Of a stretch of DNA of 6,615 nucleotides, positions 1 to 5,474 are shown in pieces. Both the position numbers and the translations under genes were made by a program. The notes beneath the pieces are model-generated. The model searched no databases, was not told the origin of the DNA, and was given only the letters and a program-made list of their open reading frames with translations. Each line of letters begins with the position of its first letter. Position 1 is the first letter of the stretch. This stretch comes from Proteobacteria bacterium UBA6729 (GTDB taxonomy: Bacteria > Pseudomonadota > Gammaproteobacteria > Porifericomitales > Porifericomitaceae): NCBI GenBank assembly GCA_002454015.1, contig DKIB01000104.1, positions 14,958-21,572 on the forward strand, read 5' to 3'.

Positions 1-217
1 TCAGGCAACCGTGCCGGCGCAGTTCACTGATGGCCCGGTCGGCATTCTTCCAGGCCGTATTCTGGGTCAGGATCGCCCCCACCATGACCTCAAAGGCCCC
101 GCCTCCGCGCTCCGGCCACCAGCGCTGCGGCCCGTACGCCTGATACAGGCGACGAAACAGCGCGCGCAGGCGGCGCCCATCCAACCGGAACAAGACTCGT
201 GTGGAGGACCTGCTCAC
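1..217 (-). CDS. Endonuclease III-like (HhH-GPD family) DNA glycosylase, 5' part only
   Basis: The first 72 codons of a gene that continues past the left edge, reading without a stop from a GTG at 217-215. Residues 24-37 (RLYQAYGPQRWWPE) and 42-57 (FEVMVGAILTQNTAWK) match the N-terminal part of the HhH-GPD fold in endonuclease III-related proteins, which remove damaged bases or nick DNA at them. The WWP and GAILTQNT-WKN pattern resembles the small 'endonuclease III domain' group (MagIII-like) more than classical Nth, from memory of those families. The helix-hairpin-helix, the catalytic Lys/Asp and any C-terminal 4Fe-4S cysteines lie outside the window, so the enzymatic class is open. The GTG overlaps the rluB stop as GTGA, which suggests translational coupling. 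A weak GGTGG lies just upstream. The start is inferred from this overlap; in-frame TTG codons 9 and 12 are less likely alternatives. Confidence 0.82.
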   Translation of the reverse strand, partial: MSRSSTRVLFRLDGRRLRALFRRLYQAYGPQRWWPERGGGAFEVMVGAILTQNTAWKNADRAISELRRHGCL

Positions 218-951
218 AGATCCACCGCCTGGTACAGGCGGCCCACCTCGGCAGGGGACAACTCCACCCACATGCCGGTGCGGCAATGCTCCGGCAGTTG
301 ATAGGGCCCGTAACGAATGCGGATCAGACGGCTTACCATCAGCCCCTGCGATAACCACAGACGGCGCACCAGACGACTGCGCCCCTCATGCAGACTCACC
401 CGGTACCAATGATTGGTGCTGCCCCCCTTGCCCATGCCTTCCAGGCTTGCAAAGCGGGCCGGGCCATCGTCCAGACGCACCCCCTGCAACAACCGGGCAA
501 TCTTGTCGCGGGTGGGTTGACCATGGATCCGTACCGCGTACTCACGAATCATGCCATACCCGGGATGCATCATGCGATGCGCCAATCCGCCATCAGTGGT
601 GAACAGCAGCAGCCCGCTGGAGTTCAGGTCCAGGCGACCGATGTGGACCCAGCGCCCCGCCGACAGCGGGGGCAGGGCCTCAAATACCGTGGGGTGTGCG
701 CCCGTGGACTGACGCGAACACAGCACGCCCTCCGGCTTGTGCAGGGCGAGCACCCGGGTGGACAGGCGGGGCAGGGGACGCAGGGCTTTGCCATCTATTT
801 CCAGCGTGGCGCCGGGAATAATGCGATCCCCCAACTGCACCACCCGACCCGCCATGCGAATGCGCCCGGCGCGAATCTTCTCCTCCAGCGCCCGGCGAGA
901 GCCCAGACCTGCATGGGCCAGCGCCTTCTGTACACGCGGCTCAGGATTCAC
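214..951 (-). CDS. rluB: 23S rRNA pseudouridine synthase, RluB-type
   Basis: A 245-residue pseudouridine synthase of the RsuA/RluB family. In E. coli, RluB isomerises U2605 of 23S rRNA in the peptidyl-transferase region. An S4-like RNA-binding domain covers about residues 5-50 (RVQKALAHAGLGSRR). The catalytic domain follows, with the family motif HIGRLDLNSSGLLLFTTDG; D108 in GRLD is the expected catalytic aspartate. REYAVRIHG (136-144), WYRVSLHEGRSRLVRRLW (182-199) and VSRLIRIRYGPYQLP (206-220) fit RluB better than RsuA or RluF. The basic C-terminal extension seen on E. coli RluB is missing. The start is uncertain. GTG at 951 puts the S4 motif at the usual distance from the N-terminus and overlaps scpB by 11 nt, but its Shine-Dalgarno is poor. 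The frame stays open upstream to 1092 inside the scpB tail. The gene sits between scpB and a glycosylase gene, as in many proteobacteria. Confidence 0.9.
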   Translation of the reverse strand: MNPEPRVQKALAHAGLGSRRALEEKIRAGRIRMAGRVVQLGDRIIPGATLEIDGKALRPLPRLSTRVLALHKPEGVLCSRQSTGAHPTVFEALPPLSAGRWVHIGRLDLNSSGLLLFTTDGGLAHRMMHPGYGMIREYAVRIHGQPTRDKIARLLQGVRLDDGPARFASLEGMGKGGSTNHWYRVSLHEGRSRLVRRLWLSQGLMVSRLIRIRYGPYQLPEHCRTGMWVELSPAEVGRLYQAVDL

Positions 952-1807
952 GCCCGTGCTGTTGCTCGTCGTCCTGCTGACTGAATTCCTCCGGGACGAC
1001 CGGCGCATCGTCGTCCCGACCCGCAGCATCCGCCACGATAACCGGCTCATCATCCGCTGCCGCTGCCGCTGCCGACGCATCGTCCGTATCAACTACATGC
1101 AACGAGGCAAGGGCAAGCGCATCCTCCGACTCCGGCAGGGAGGCGGGCTCACCCTCTACGTCCGCATCATCCGAAGCCACCGCACTGGCCATTGCCGCCG
1201 ACCCGCCATCCCCCTCCCCTTCCCCCTCTGCCGCCGCCGCCCCGGCAACGGGTTCCGGCAGGGGGGGCAAGTCGGAGAGCCGCTGCAAACCGAAGTAGTC
1301 CAGAAACTCACGAGTGGTGGCGAACAGCTCCGGGTGTCCGGGCACCTCGCGGTGCCCCACCGCGCGAATCCAGCACCGCTCCGTCAGGGTACGGATGATA
1401 TTGGTGTTCACGCCTATGCCGCGTATGGACTCAATATCACCGCGGGTTACCGGTTGCCGGTAGGCGATGATGGCCAGGGTCTCCAGCAGTGCCCGCGAAT
1501 AGCGTGGCGGCTTCTCTTCCCACAGACGACTCAGTGCACCCGCATAGTGGGTACGCGCCTGTATACGCAACCCACTGGCCACCTCCACCAGTTCCACTCC
1601 CCGATCTGCATAGTCTTCTGCCAACGCCGTCACGGTGGCGCGGATCAGCTCACGGGAAGGGCGCTGCGGATCATGGCGCGCAAACAAACGCCCCAGCTCC
1701 TGCACACTCAACGGCTTCTGCGCCGTCATCAGCGCCGCCTCAATGGTGTTGCGCACCTCTGGATCCGCTGGCCCGGCCGGCTTAGCTGGCTTTGACTTTG
1801 ATAACAC
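941..1807 (-). CDS. scpB: Segregation and condensation protein B
   Basis: ScpB is the winged-helix partner that dimerises, binds ScpA, and with it forms the SMC-ScpAB condensin that compacts and separates chromosomes. The product has 288 residues. The conserved core is about residues 15-180: an N-terminal winged helix (NTIEAALMTAQKPLSVQELGRLF), then LLETLAIIAYRQPVTRGDIESIRGIG around 108-132, which is the strongest family signature, then CWIRAVGHREVPGHPELFATTREFLDYFGL. Residues 187-288 form a low-complexity Ala/Gly tail with about 28 Asp/Glu and only two Arg. ScpB proteins are often about 180-200 residues, so the tail accounts for the excess length. I chose GTG at 1807 because a perfect AGGAGG lies 9 nt upstream, inside the end of scpA. 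The ORF could be extended to a TTG at 1834, but that would place the Shine-Dalgarno inside the coding sequence. The 26-nt overlap with scpA suggests coupled, balanced synthesis of the two subunits. Confidence 0.94.
   Translation of the reverse strand: MLSKSKPAKPAGPADPEVRNTIEAALMTAQKPLSVQELGRLFARHDPQRPSRELIRATVTALAEDYADRGVELVEVASGLRIQARTHYAGALSRLWEEKPPRYSRALLETLAIIAYRQPVTRGDIESIRGIGVNTNIIRTLTERCWIRAVGHREVPGHPELFATTREFLDYFGLQRLSDLPPLPEPVAGAAAAEGEGEGDGGSAAMASAVASDDADVEGEPASLPESEDALALASLHVVDTDDASAAAAAADDEPVIVADAAGRDDDAPVVPEEFSQQDDEQQHGRES
1054..1074. repeat. Hexanucleotide CCGCTG repeat (3.5 copies) in the scpB tail
   Basis: Three perfect CCGCTG units followed by CCG. In the ScpB frame it encodes the alanine run near residues 246-251. 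Such short-period repeats can change length by slippage in steps of two codons without breaking the frame. Confidence 0.8.
1202..1243 (-). other. G-rich tract with G-quadruplex potential in scpB
   Basis: On the coding strand, runs of 4, 5, 4, 5 and 3 guanines occur between 1243 and 1202. The last four are spaced by 2, 1 and 5 nt, which fits the canonical G3+/loop 1-7 pattern. It encodes part of the Ala/Glu/Gly tail of ScpB. Bases 1209-1229 are an uninterrupted pyrimidine tract on the plus strand. A GCC triplet repeat (1230-1241) abuts it. Whether it folds is not shown. Confidence 0.55.
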
Positions 1808-2576
1808 CGTAGGGCTCCTCCTGCATGAGTTCAATCAGGGACTCACGCAACAACTCCAGAACGGCCAACAGGGCCACCACCAACCCGGCACGACCCTCCT
1901 GTGCCGTGTACAGCCGGGTAAACTCGGTGTAATGCCCTGCCACAATCTGCTCCAGCACCATGCTCATGCGCTCGCGCACCGATAACGCCTCGCGTTGCAC
2001 CTGATACATACTGAGTACACGCGTGCGCTCCATCACCTCAGCGATGGCGGCCAGCAGCTCCTCCGGCTGCACCACAGGCAATGGACGCGTCGGCAATGCG
2101 CAAGGCAGGGCGGTACGTACGGCAAACACCTCGCGGTCCAGACGTGGCAGGCAATCCAGACGGTCGGTAGCAGTGCGATAGCGCTCATATTCAAGGATGC
2201 GTCGCGCCAGTTCGGCCCGCGGATCTTCCTCCGCATCCTCAACAGACTGTGGACGTGGCAACAACATGCGCGACTTGATCTCGGCCAGCATGGCCGCCAT
2301 GACCAGATACTCTCCGGCCAGTTCCAGCTGCATATCCTGCATCAACTCAATGTATTCCATATACTGTGCAGTGATACGTGCGATGGGAATATCCAGAATA
2401 TTCAGATCCTGTTTGCGGATCAGGTACAGCAACAGCTCCAGCGGACCCTCAAACTCCTGCAACACCACCCGCAATGCATCGGGAGGAATATACAGATCCG
2501 TCGGTATCGCAGGGGGGTCCTCCCCCCGCACCACAGCCAGCAGGCCCGGTCGCTCAGACTCGTGTACAGACGCCAT
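1782..2576 (-). CDS. scpA: Segregation and condensation protein A (bacterial kleisin)
   Basis: ScpA is the kleisin that bridges the heads of an SMC dimer and recruits ScpB. From the ATG at 2576 it has 264 residues, normal for the family. The N-terminal SMC-binding region carries the signature FEGPLELLLYLIRKQDLNILD (42-62) and IARITAQYMEYI, followed by EYLVMAAMLAEIKSRMLLPRP, typical of the first helical domain. The middle, after about residue 115, is variable and charged. The C-terminal winged helix is seen in VVALLAVLELLRES and the closing EEPYGVIKVKAS. Residues 1-40 before the signature are poorly conserved in type. The ATG lies 7 nt after the trpS stop and has no good Shine-Dalgarno; a GTG at 2582 is an alternative giving two more residues. 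The usual scpA-scpB pairing is present. An SMC gene is not in this window and would be expected elsewhere in the genome. Confidence 0.94.
   Translation of the reverse strand: MASVHESERPGLLAVVRGEDPPAIPTDLYIPPDALRVVLQEFEGPLELLLYLIRKQDLNILDIPIARITAQYMEYIELMQDMQLELAGEYLVMAAMLAEIKSRMLLPRPQSVEDAEEDPRAELARRILEYERYRTATDRLDCLPRLDREVFAVRTALPCALPTRPLPVVQPEELLAAIAEVMERTRVLSMYQVQREALSVRERMSMVLEQIVAGHYTEFTRLYTAQEGRAGLVVALLAVLELLRESLIELMQEEPYGVIKVKAS
1808..1822 (-). promoter_or_regulatory. Strong Shine-Dalgarno for scpB, inside scpA
   Basis: AGGAGG at 1822-1817 on the minus strand lies 9 nt before the GTG at 1807. The same bases encode the QEE of the scpA C-terminus. This site decides the scpB start and is the clearest ribosome-binding site in the window. 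Confidence 0.85.
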
Positions 2577-2583
2577 CGTCACA

Positions 2584-3789
2584 TCAATATTGCAGGCCCA
2601 TGGCCCGGCGCACCTCCTGCATGGTATCGCTGGCGATCTCACGAACAGCCTCGGCCCCTTCGTTCAGGATCTTCCAGACCACATCCACATCCTCCTCCAG
2701 TTCGGCACGCCGCTGACGGATCGGAGTCAACGTCTCCTGCACCCGATCCACAACCTTGCGCTTGCAATCCAGGCAGCCTATGGATGCAGCACGACAACCC
2801 TCCTGCACCCACTGCCGAACCTCTGCATCAGAGTATACCTTGTGCAGCCCCCATACCGGACATTTTTCCGGCTCGCCGGGGTCACTGCGACGCACCCGGG
2901 CCGGGTCGGTGGGCATCTTGCACAGTTTTTCCTGCACCGCATCGGCAGTATCACGCAACAAAATGGTATTGCCGTATGACTTGGACATCTTGCGACCATC
3001 CAGCCCCGGGATGCGCGGCGTTTCGGTCAGCAGGGCCTCCGGTTCAGGGAACAGCATACGGTGGTTGCCCTGCAGGTAGCCCAGCAGCCGCTGCCGGTCT
3101 GTTGACGAAATATTCCGTTGCGCCTTAACCAGCAACTGCGCCTGTTGCAGGGCATCGGTTTTGCCCTGTTCCTGCCAGGCCGTACGCAACTCCATGTACA
3201 GCCGGGCCTGCTCCAGTCGCTCAACACAAGCCCGGGCTTGCTCCTCAAAGTCAGGTTCACGCCCGTACAGATCGTTAAAACGTCGCACCAGCTCCCGCGC
3301 CAGCTCCACATGGGCCCGCTGGTCTTCTCCAATCGGCACATGCTTCGCCTTGTAGATGATGATATCCGCAGTCTGCAACAATGGATAGCCGAGAAATCCA
3401 TAGTTCGCCAGTGCCGGACCCTCAGGCTGCTCCAGCATGTCCTTGTAGGAAGGCACGCGCTCCAGCCAGGACAGCGGCGTCATCATCCCCAGCAACAGGG
3501 CCAACTCGGCATGCTCGGGCACCCGGGATTGTACAAACAACCGGGTTGACCCCGGATCTATACCCACCGCCAACCAATCGATCACCATCTGTGGTACCGC
3601 TGTGTGGAGCTCCCCGGGGGATTCATAGTTGGAAGTCAGGGCATGCCAATCCGCAATAAAAAAGAAGCACTCATACTCCTGTTGCAGCCGCAGCCAATTG
3701 GTGAGCACGCCGTGATAGTGCCCCAGGTGCAGGGCTCCGGTTGGCCGCATCCCGGAAACCACCCGGTTCTCAGTACCATCCACACTCAT
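2584..3789 (-). CDS. trpS: Tryptophan--tRNA ligase, long form with four-cysteine motif
   Basis: Class Ic aminoacyl-tRNA synthetase that charges tRNA-Trp with tryptophan using ATP. From the ATG at 3789 it has 401 residues, against about 330-340 for E. coli or Bacillus TrpRS. The Rossmann-fold signatures are present: GMRPTGALHLGH (HIGH motif HLGH at 21-24), GYPLLQTADIIIYKA (134-148), VPIGEDQRAHVELARELVRRFN and GRKMSKSYGN (KMSKS at 267-271). The extra length is largely an insertion at about 177-248 between the two halves of the catalytic core. The C-terminal region has cysteines 310, 332, 339 and 342 (C-x21-C-x6-C-x2-C), described under findings. The start is uncertain: GTG 3819 and ATG 3804 are in frame upstream, but family members begin only a few residues before the (R)V-SGMRPTG segment. 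GGGGG sits only 3 nt before the chosen ATG. The gene follows a 69-nt gap after panC and precedes scpA. Confidence 0.95.
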   Translation of the reverse strand: MSVDGTENRVVSGMRPTGALHLGHYHGVLTNWLRLQQEYECFFFIADWHALTSNYESPGELHTAVPQMVIDWLAVGIDPGSTRLFVQSRVPEHAELALLLGMMTPLSWLERVPSYKDMLEQPEGPALANYGFLGYPLLQTADIIIYKAKHVPIGEDQRAHVELARELVRRFNDLYGREPDFEEQARACVERLEQARLYMELRTAWQEQGKTDALQQAQLLVKAQRNISSTDRQRLLGYLQGNHRMLFPEPEALLTETPRIPGLDGRKMSKSYGNTILLRDTADAVQEKLCKMPTDPARVRRSDPGEPEKCPVWGLHKVYSDAEVRQWVQEGCRAASIGCLDCKRKVVDRVQETLTPIRQRRAELEEDVDVVWKILNEGAEAVREIASDTMQEVRRAMGLQY

Positions 3790-3858
3790 AATCCCCCAAA
3801 GCATAGCACGAGTAGCCACACAGCCCCCGTAAAACCTGCACTGTGCAGAACATCAGGC
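3790..3858 (-). other. Intergenic gap panC-trpS with a 13-bp palindrome
   Basis: This 69-nt stretch is the only non-coding gap of note and may divide the folK-panC block from the trpS-rluB block. It holds a perfect inverted repeat at 3836-3848 and two GGGGG runs on the minus strand. A TATGCT hexamer preceded by TGC (extended -10 style) is present, but no -35 lies at the right distance (TTTACG is 22 nt upstream), so I do not call a promoter. Part of the gap would be coding if trpS starts at GTG 3819. Confidence 0.5.
3836..3848. repeat. Perfect 13-bp palindrome between panC and trpS
   Basis: The sequence is CTGCAC, one central base, GTGCAG. On the minus strand it is followed by G and then four T. 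As RNA it could fold only a 4-bp stem with a 5-nt loop, which is weak for a rho-independent terminator. It could be a protein-binding site or chance. Confidence 0.45.
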
Positions 3859-4698
3859 TCAGTCCACCGGGACATTGTCAATGAGGCGGGCGCGCCCCAG
3901 CCAGGCGGCGGCCAGCACCACGCGGCAGCTATCCCCCGGGGGTGCCAGCGTGTGCCCATCGCGTACGCTGACATATTCCGGACGCAGGCCTGCCTGTTGC
4001 AGCGCCTGCATGGCGCGTGACTCCAACACCCCGACCGGGGCCTGCCGTGCACGCAAGGCCTCGGCGAGACGCACCAGAGTCTGATACAGGGCCGGGGCGG
4101 CTTGGCGTTGCTGCGCATCCAGATAGACATTGCGGGAACTGACCGCCAGACCATCGGCCTCCCGTACCGTGGGCACTGCAACGACCCGCACCGGTATATG
4201 CAAATCACCGCACATACGCTGAATCAGTCGCAGCTGCTGCAGGTCCTTGCTCCCAAACACCGCCACATCCGGCTGCAACAGATTGAACAGAATCGCCACG
4301 GCGGTAGTCACCCCGACAAAATGCCCCGGCCTGAACTGTCCGCACAGCAGCTCCCCCAGCTCCGGCACACTGACCCGGGTATGCCCCTGCAGGGTTGCCG
4401 GATAGATGGCCTCCATGGGTGGCGCATACACCATATCCGCCAGGCCTTGCAGGGCCTGCACATCCGCCTCCAGCGTACGCGGATAGTCCGCATAGTCCTC
4501 AGTCTCGCCAAACTGCAGGGGATTCACAAAGATGCTCACCACCACATGCCGGGCCAGGCGGCGCGCCTGCTGCACCAACTGCAGGTGGCCCCGATGCAGG
4601 TTGCCCAGGGTAGGCACCAGCGCCATACCACCGGCTCGCCAGGGTTGCAACTGCCCGGGTTGCAACTGCCGAATCAGGGTCGGCAGCGCCGTGTTCAT
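3859..4698 (-). CDS. panC: Pantothenate synthetase (pantoate--beta-alanine ligase)
   Basis: PanC condenses pantoate with beta-alanine using ATP, via a pantoyl-adenylate, to give pantothenate, the coenzyme A precursor. It is cytoplasmic. The 279 residues match the family length. Motifs in order: ALVPTLGNLHRGHLQLV with the nucleotide-binding HxGH at 35-38 (Leu31 takes the usual Met of the PTMG motif), SIFVNPLQFGETEDYADYPR near 55-74, FGSKDLQQLRLIQRM in the middle, and PTVREADGLAVSSRNVYL (KMSKS-like SSRN). All expected active-site blocks are present, so the enzyme should work. ATG 4698 overlaps the panB stop as ATGA, so translation is probably coupled. The N-terminal segment holds a 15-bp tandem duplication (QLQPG-QLQPW) not expected from the family. 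The gene is the last of the folK block. Confidence 0.97.
   Translation of the reverse strand: MNTALPTLIRQLQPGQLQPWRAGGMALVPTLGNLHRGHLQLVQQARRLARHVVVSIFVNPLQFGETEDYADYPRTLEADVQALQGLADMVYAPPMEAIYPATLQGHTRVSVPELGELLCGQFRPGHFVGVTTAVAILFNLLQPDVAVFGSKDLQQLRLIQRMCGDLHIPVRVVAVPTVREADGLAVSSRNVYLDAQQRQAAPALYQTLVRLAEALRARQAPVGVLESRAMQALQQAGLRPEYVSVRDGHTLAPPGDSCRVVLAAAWLGRARLIDNVPVD
4642..4671. repeat. 15-bp tandem duplication within panC
   Basis: Two adjacent 15-bp units share the 14-mer GGGTTGCAACTGCC and differ only at the last base. In the PanC frame they encode QLQPW and QLQPG, five residues each, before the PTLGNLHRGH motif. The array is in frame and lies in a variable N-terminal stretch. Confidence 0.85.
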
Positions 4699-5474
4699 GG
4701 CCGCCGCGGTGGAAAACGACCCGCCTTGACTGCACTGATATAGGCCTGCACCGCCGCCGCTATACCGGCTGCGCCCTTGAGAAAATCATGGCTGAAGGTG
4801 GGCGGCTCGGGACTGATGCCCAGTACATCGTACAGCACCAGCACCTGTCCATCGCAATCCGGACCAGCGCCGATGCCGATCACCGGCACGGACAGTGCCT
4901 GCGTCACGCGAGCGGCCAGTGCCGCGGGCACGCACTCCAGCACCAGCATACAGATGCCTGCCGCCTGCAAGGCCTGTGCAGATACCTCTATGTGCCGTGC
5001 CGACTCGGGTTCATTGCCCTGCACCCGATAGCCACCGGTGGTCAGCACAGATTGTGGCTGCATGCCCAGATGTCCGCACACCGGAATCCCGGCAGCCACC
5101 ATGGCAGCCACCCTCTCCACCTGGCCGTCAGCACCTTCCAGCTTGACGATCTGGGCACCGCCCTCACTCACCAGGCGGGCGGCATTGCCCAACGCCTGCG
5201 CAGTTGTGGTGCAGCTCGCAAAGGGCAGGTCAGCAATGAGCGGGGCACGGTGCAGACCGCGGCGCACGATCCGGGAGTGGTAGATCATATCAGCCATGCG
5301 TACCTGCAATGTGGTGTCCTCCCCCTGCACCACCATCCCCAGCGAATCCCCCACCAGCACCGCATCTATGCCTGCGGCATCCAGAATGGCCGCAAAGCCG
5401 GCATCATAGGCAGTCAGGCAGGCGATCTTTTCCCCACGGGTACGGAGCGCCGTCAGGTCAGCAGCCGGATTCAC
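4695..5474 (-). CDS. panB: 3-methyl-2-oxobutanoate hydroxymethyltransferase (ketopantoate hydroxymethyltransferase)
   Basis: PanB transfers a hydroxymethyl group from 5,10-methylene-tetrahydrofolate to alpha-ketoisovalerate, making ketopantoate, the first committed step of pantothenate synthesis. The 259 residues fit the family and the (beta/alpha)8 fold. Expected Mg-binding residues are visible: D43 in VGDSLGM, D82 in IADLPFAS and E113 in VKLEGADG. The catalytic glutamate is E180 in LECVP. GHLGMQPQSV (134-143) and GIGAGPDCDGQVLVLYDVLGI (200-220) are also characteristic. The start is a GTG that overlaps the upstream kinase stop as GTGA. The Shine-Dalgarno is weak (AGG about 10 nt upstream), consistent with translational coupling. 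It lies next to panC. The panE/ilvC-type reductase and panD needed to complete the pathway are not in this window. Confidence 0.97.
   Translation of the reverse strand: MNPAADLTALRTRGEKIACLTAYDAGFAAILDAAGIDAVLVGDSLGMVVQGEDTTLQVRMADMIYHSRIVRRGLHRAPLIADLPFASCTTTAQALGNAARLVSEGGAQIVKLEGADGQVERVAAMVAAGIPVCGHLGMQPQSVLTTGGYRVQGNEPESARHIEVSAQALQAAGICMLVLECVPAALAARVTQALSVPVIGIGAGPDCDGQVLVLYDVLGISPEPPTFSHDFLKGAAGIAAAVQAYISAVKAGRFPPRRP

Noticed and set aside
737..1795. 352-codon plus-strand ORF
   Set aside because: It lies antisense to scpB and rluB, which have clear family motifs. Its product is Arg/Pro/His-rich with no recognisable domain, typical of a shadow frame in GC-rich DNA.
1808..1834. Longer scpB start at TTG 1834
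   Set aside because: The AGGAGG Shine-Dalgarno would then be inside the gene; the GTG 9 nt after it is the better start.
1995..3128. 377-codon plus-strand ORF
   Set aside because: Antisense to scpA and trpS; low-complexity His/Gln/Arg composition and no family motif.
3790..3819. Ten-residue N-terminal extension of TrpRS from GTG 3819 (or five from ATG 3804)
   Set aside because: Family members start close to the (R)V-SGMRPTG segment. Not excluded, since a GGGGG lies 4 nt before the GTG, but ATG 3789 is preferred.
3790..3840. Sigma70 promoter for trpS
   Set aside because: The TATGCT with extended TG has no -35 element at 16-18 nt; the nearest TTTACG is 22 nt away.
3831..3848. Rho-independent terminator after panC
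   Set aside because: The palindrome allows only a 4-bp stem, followed by G and four T, too weak to call a terminator.
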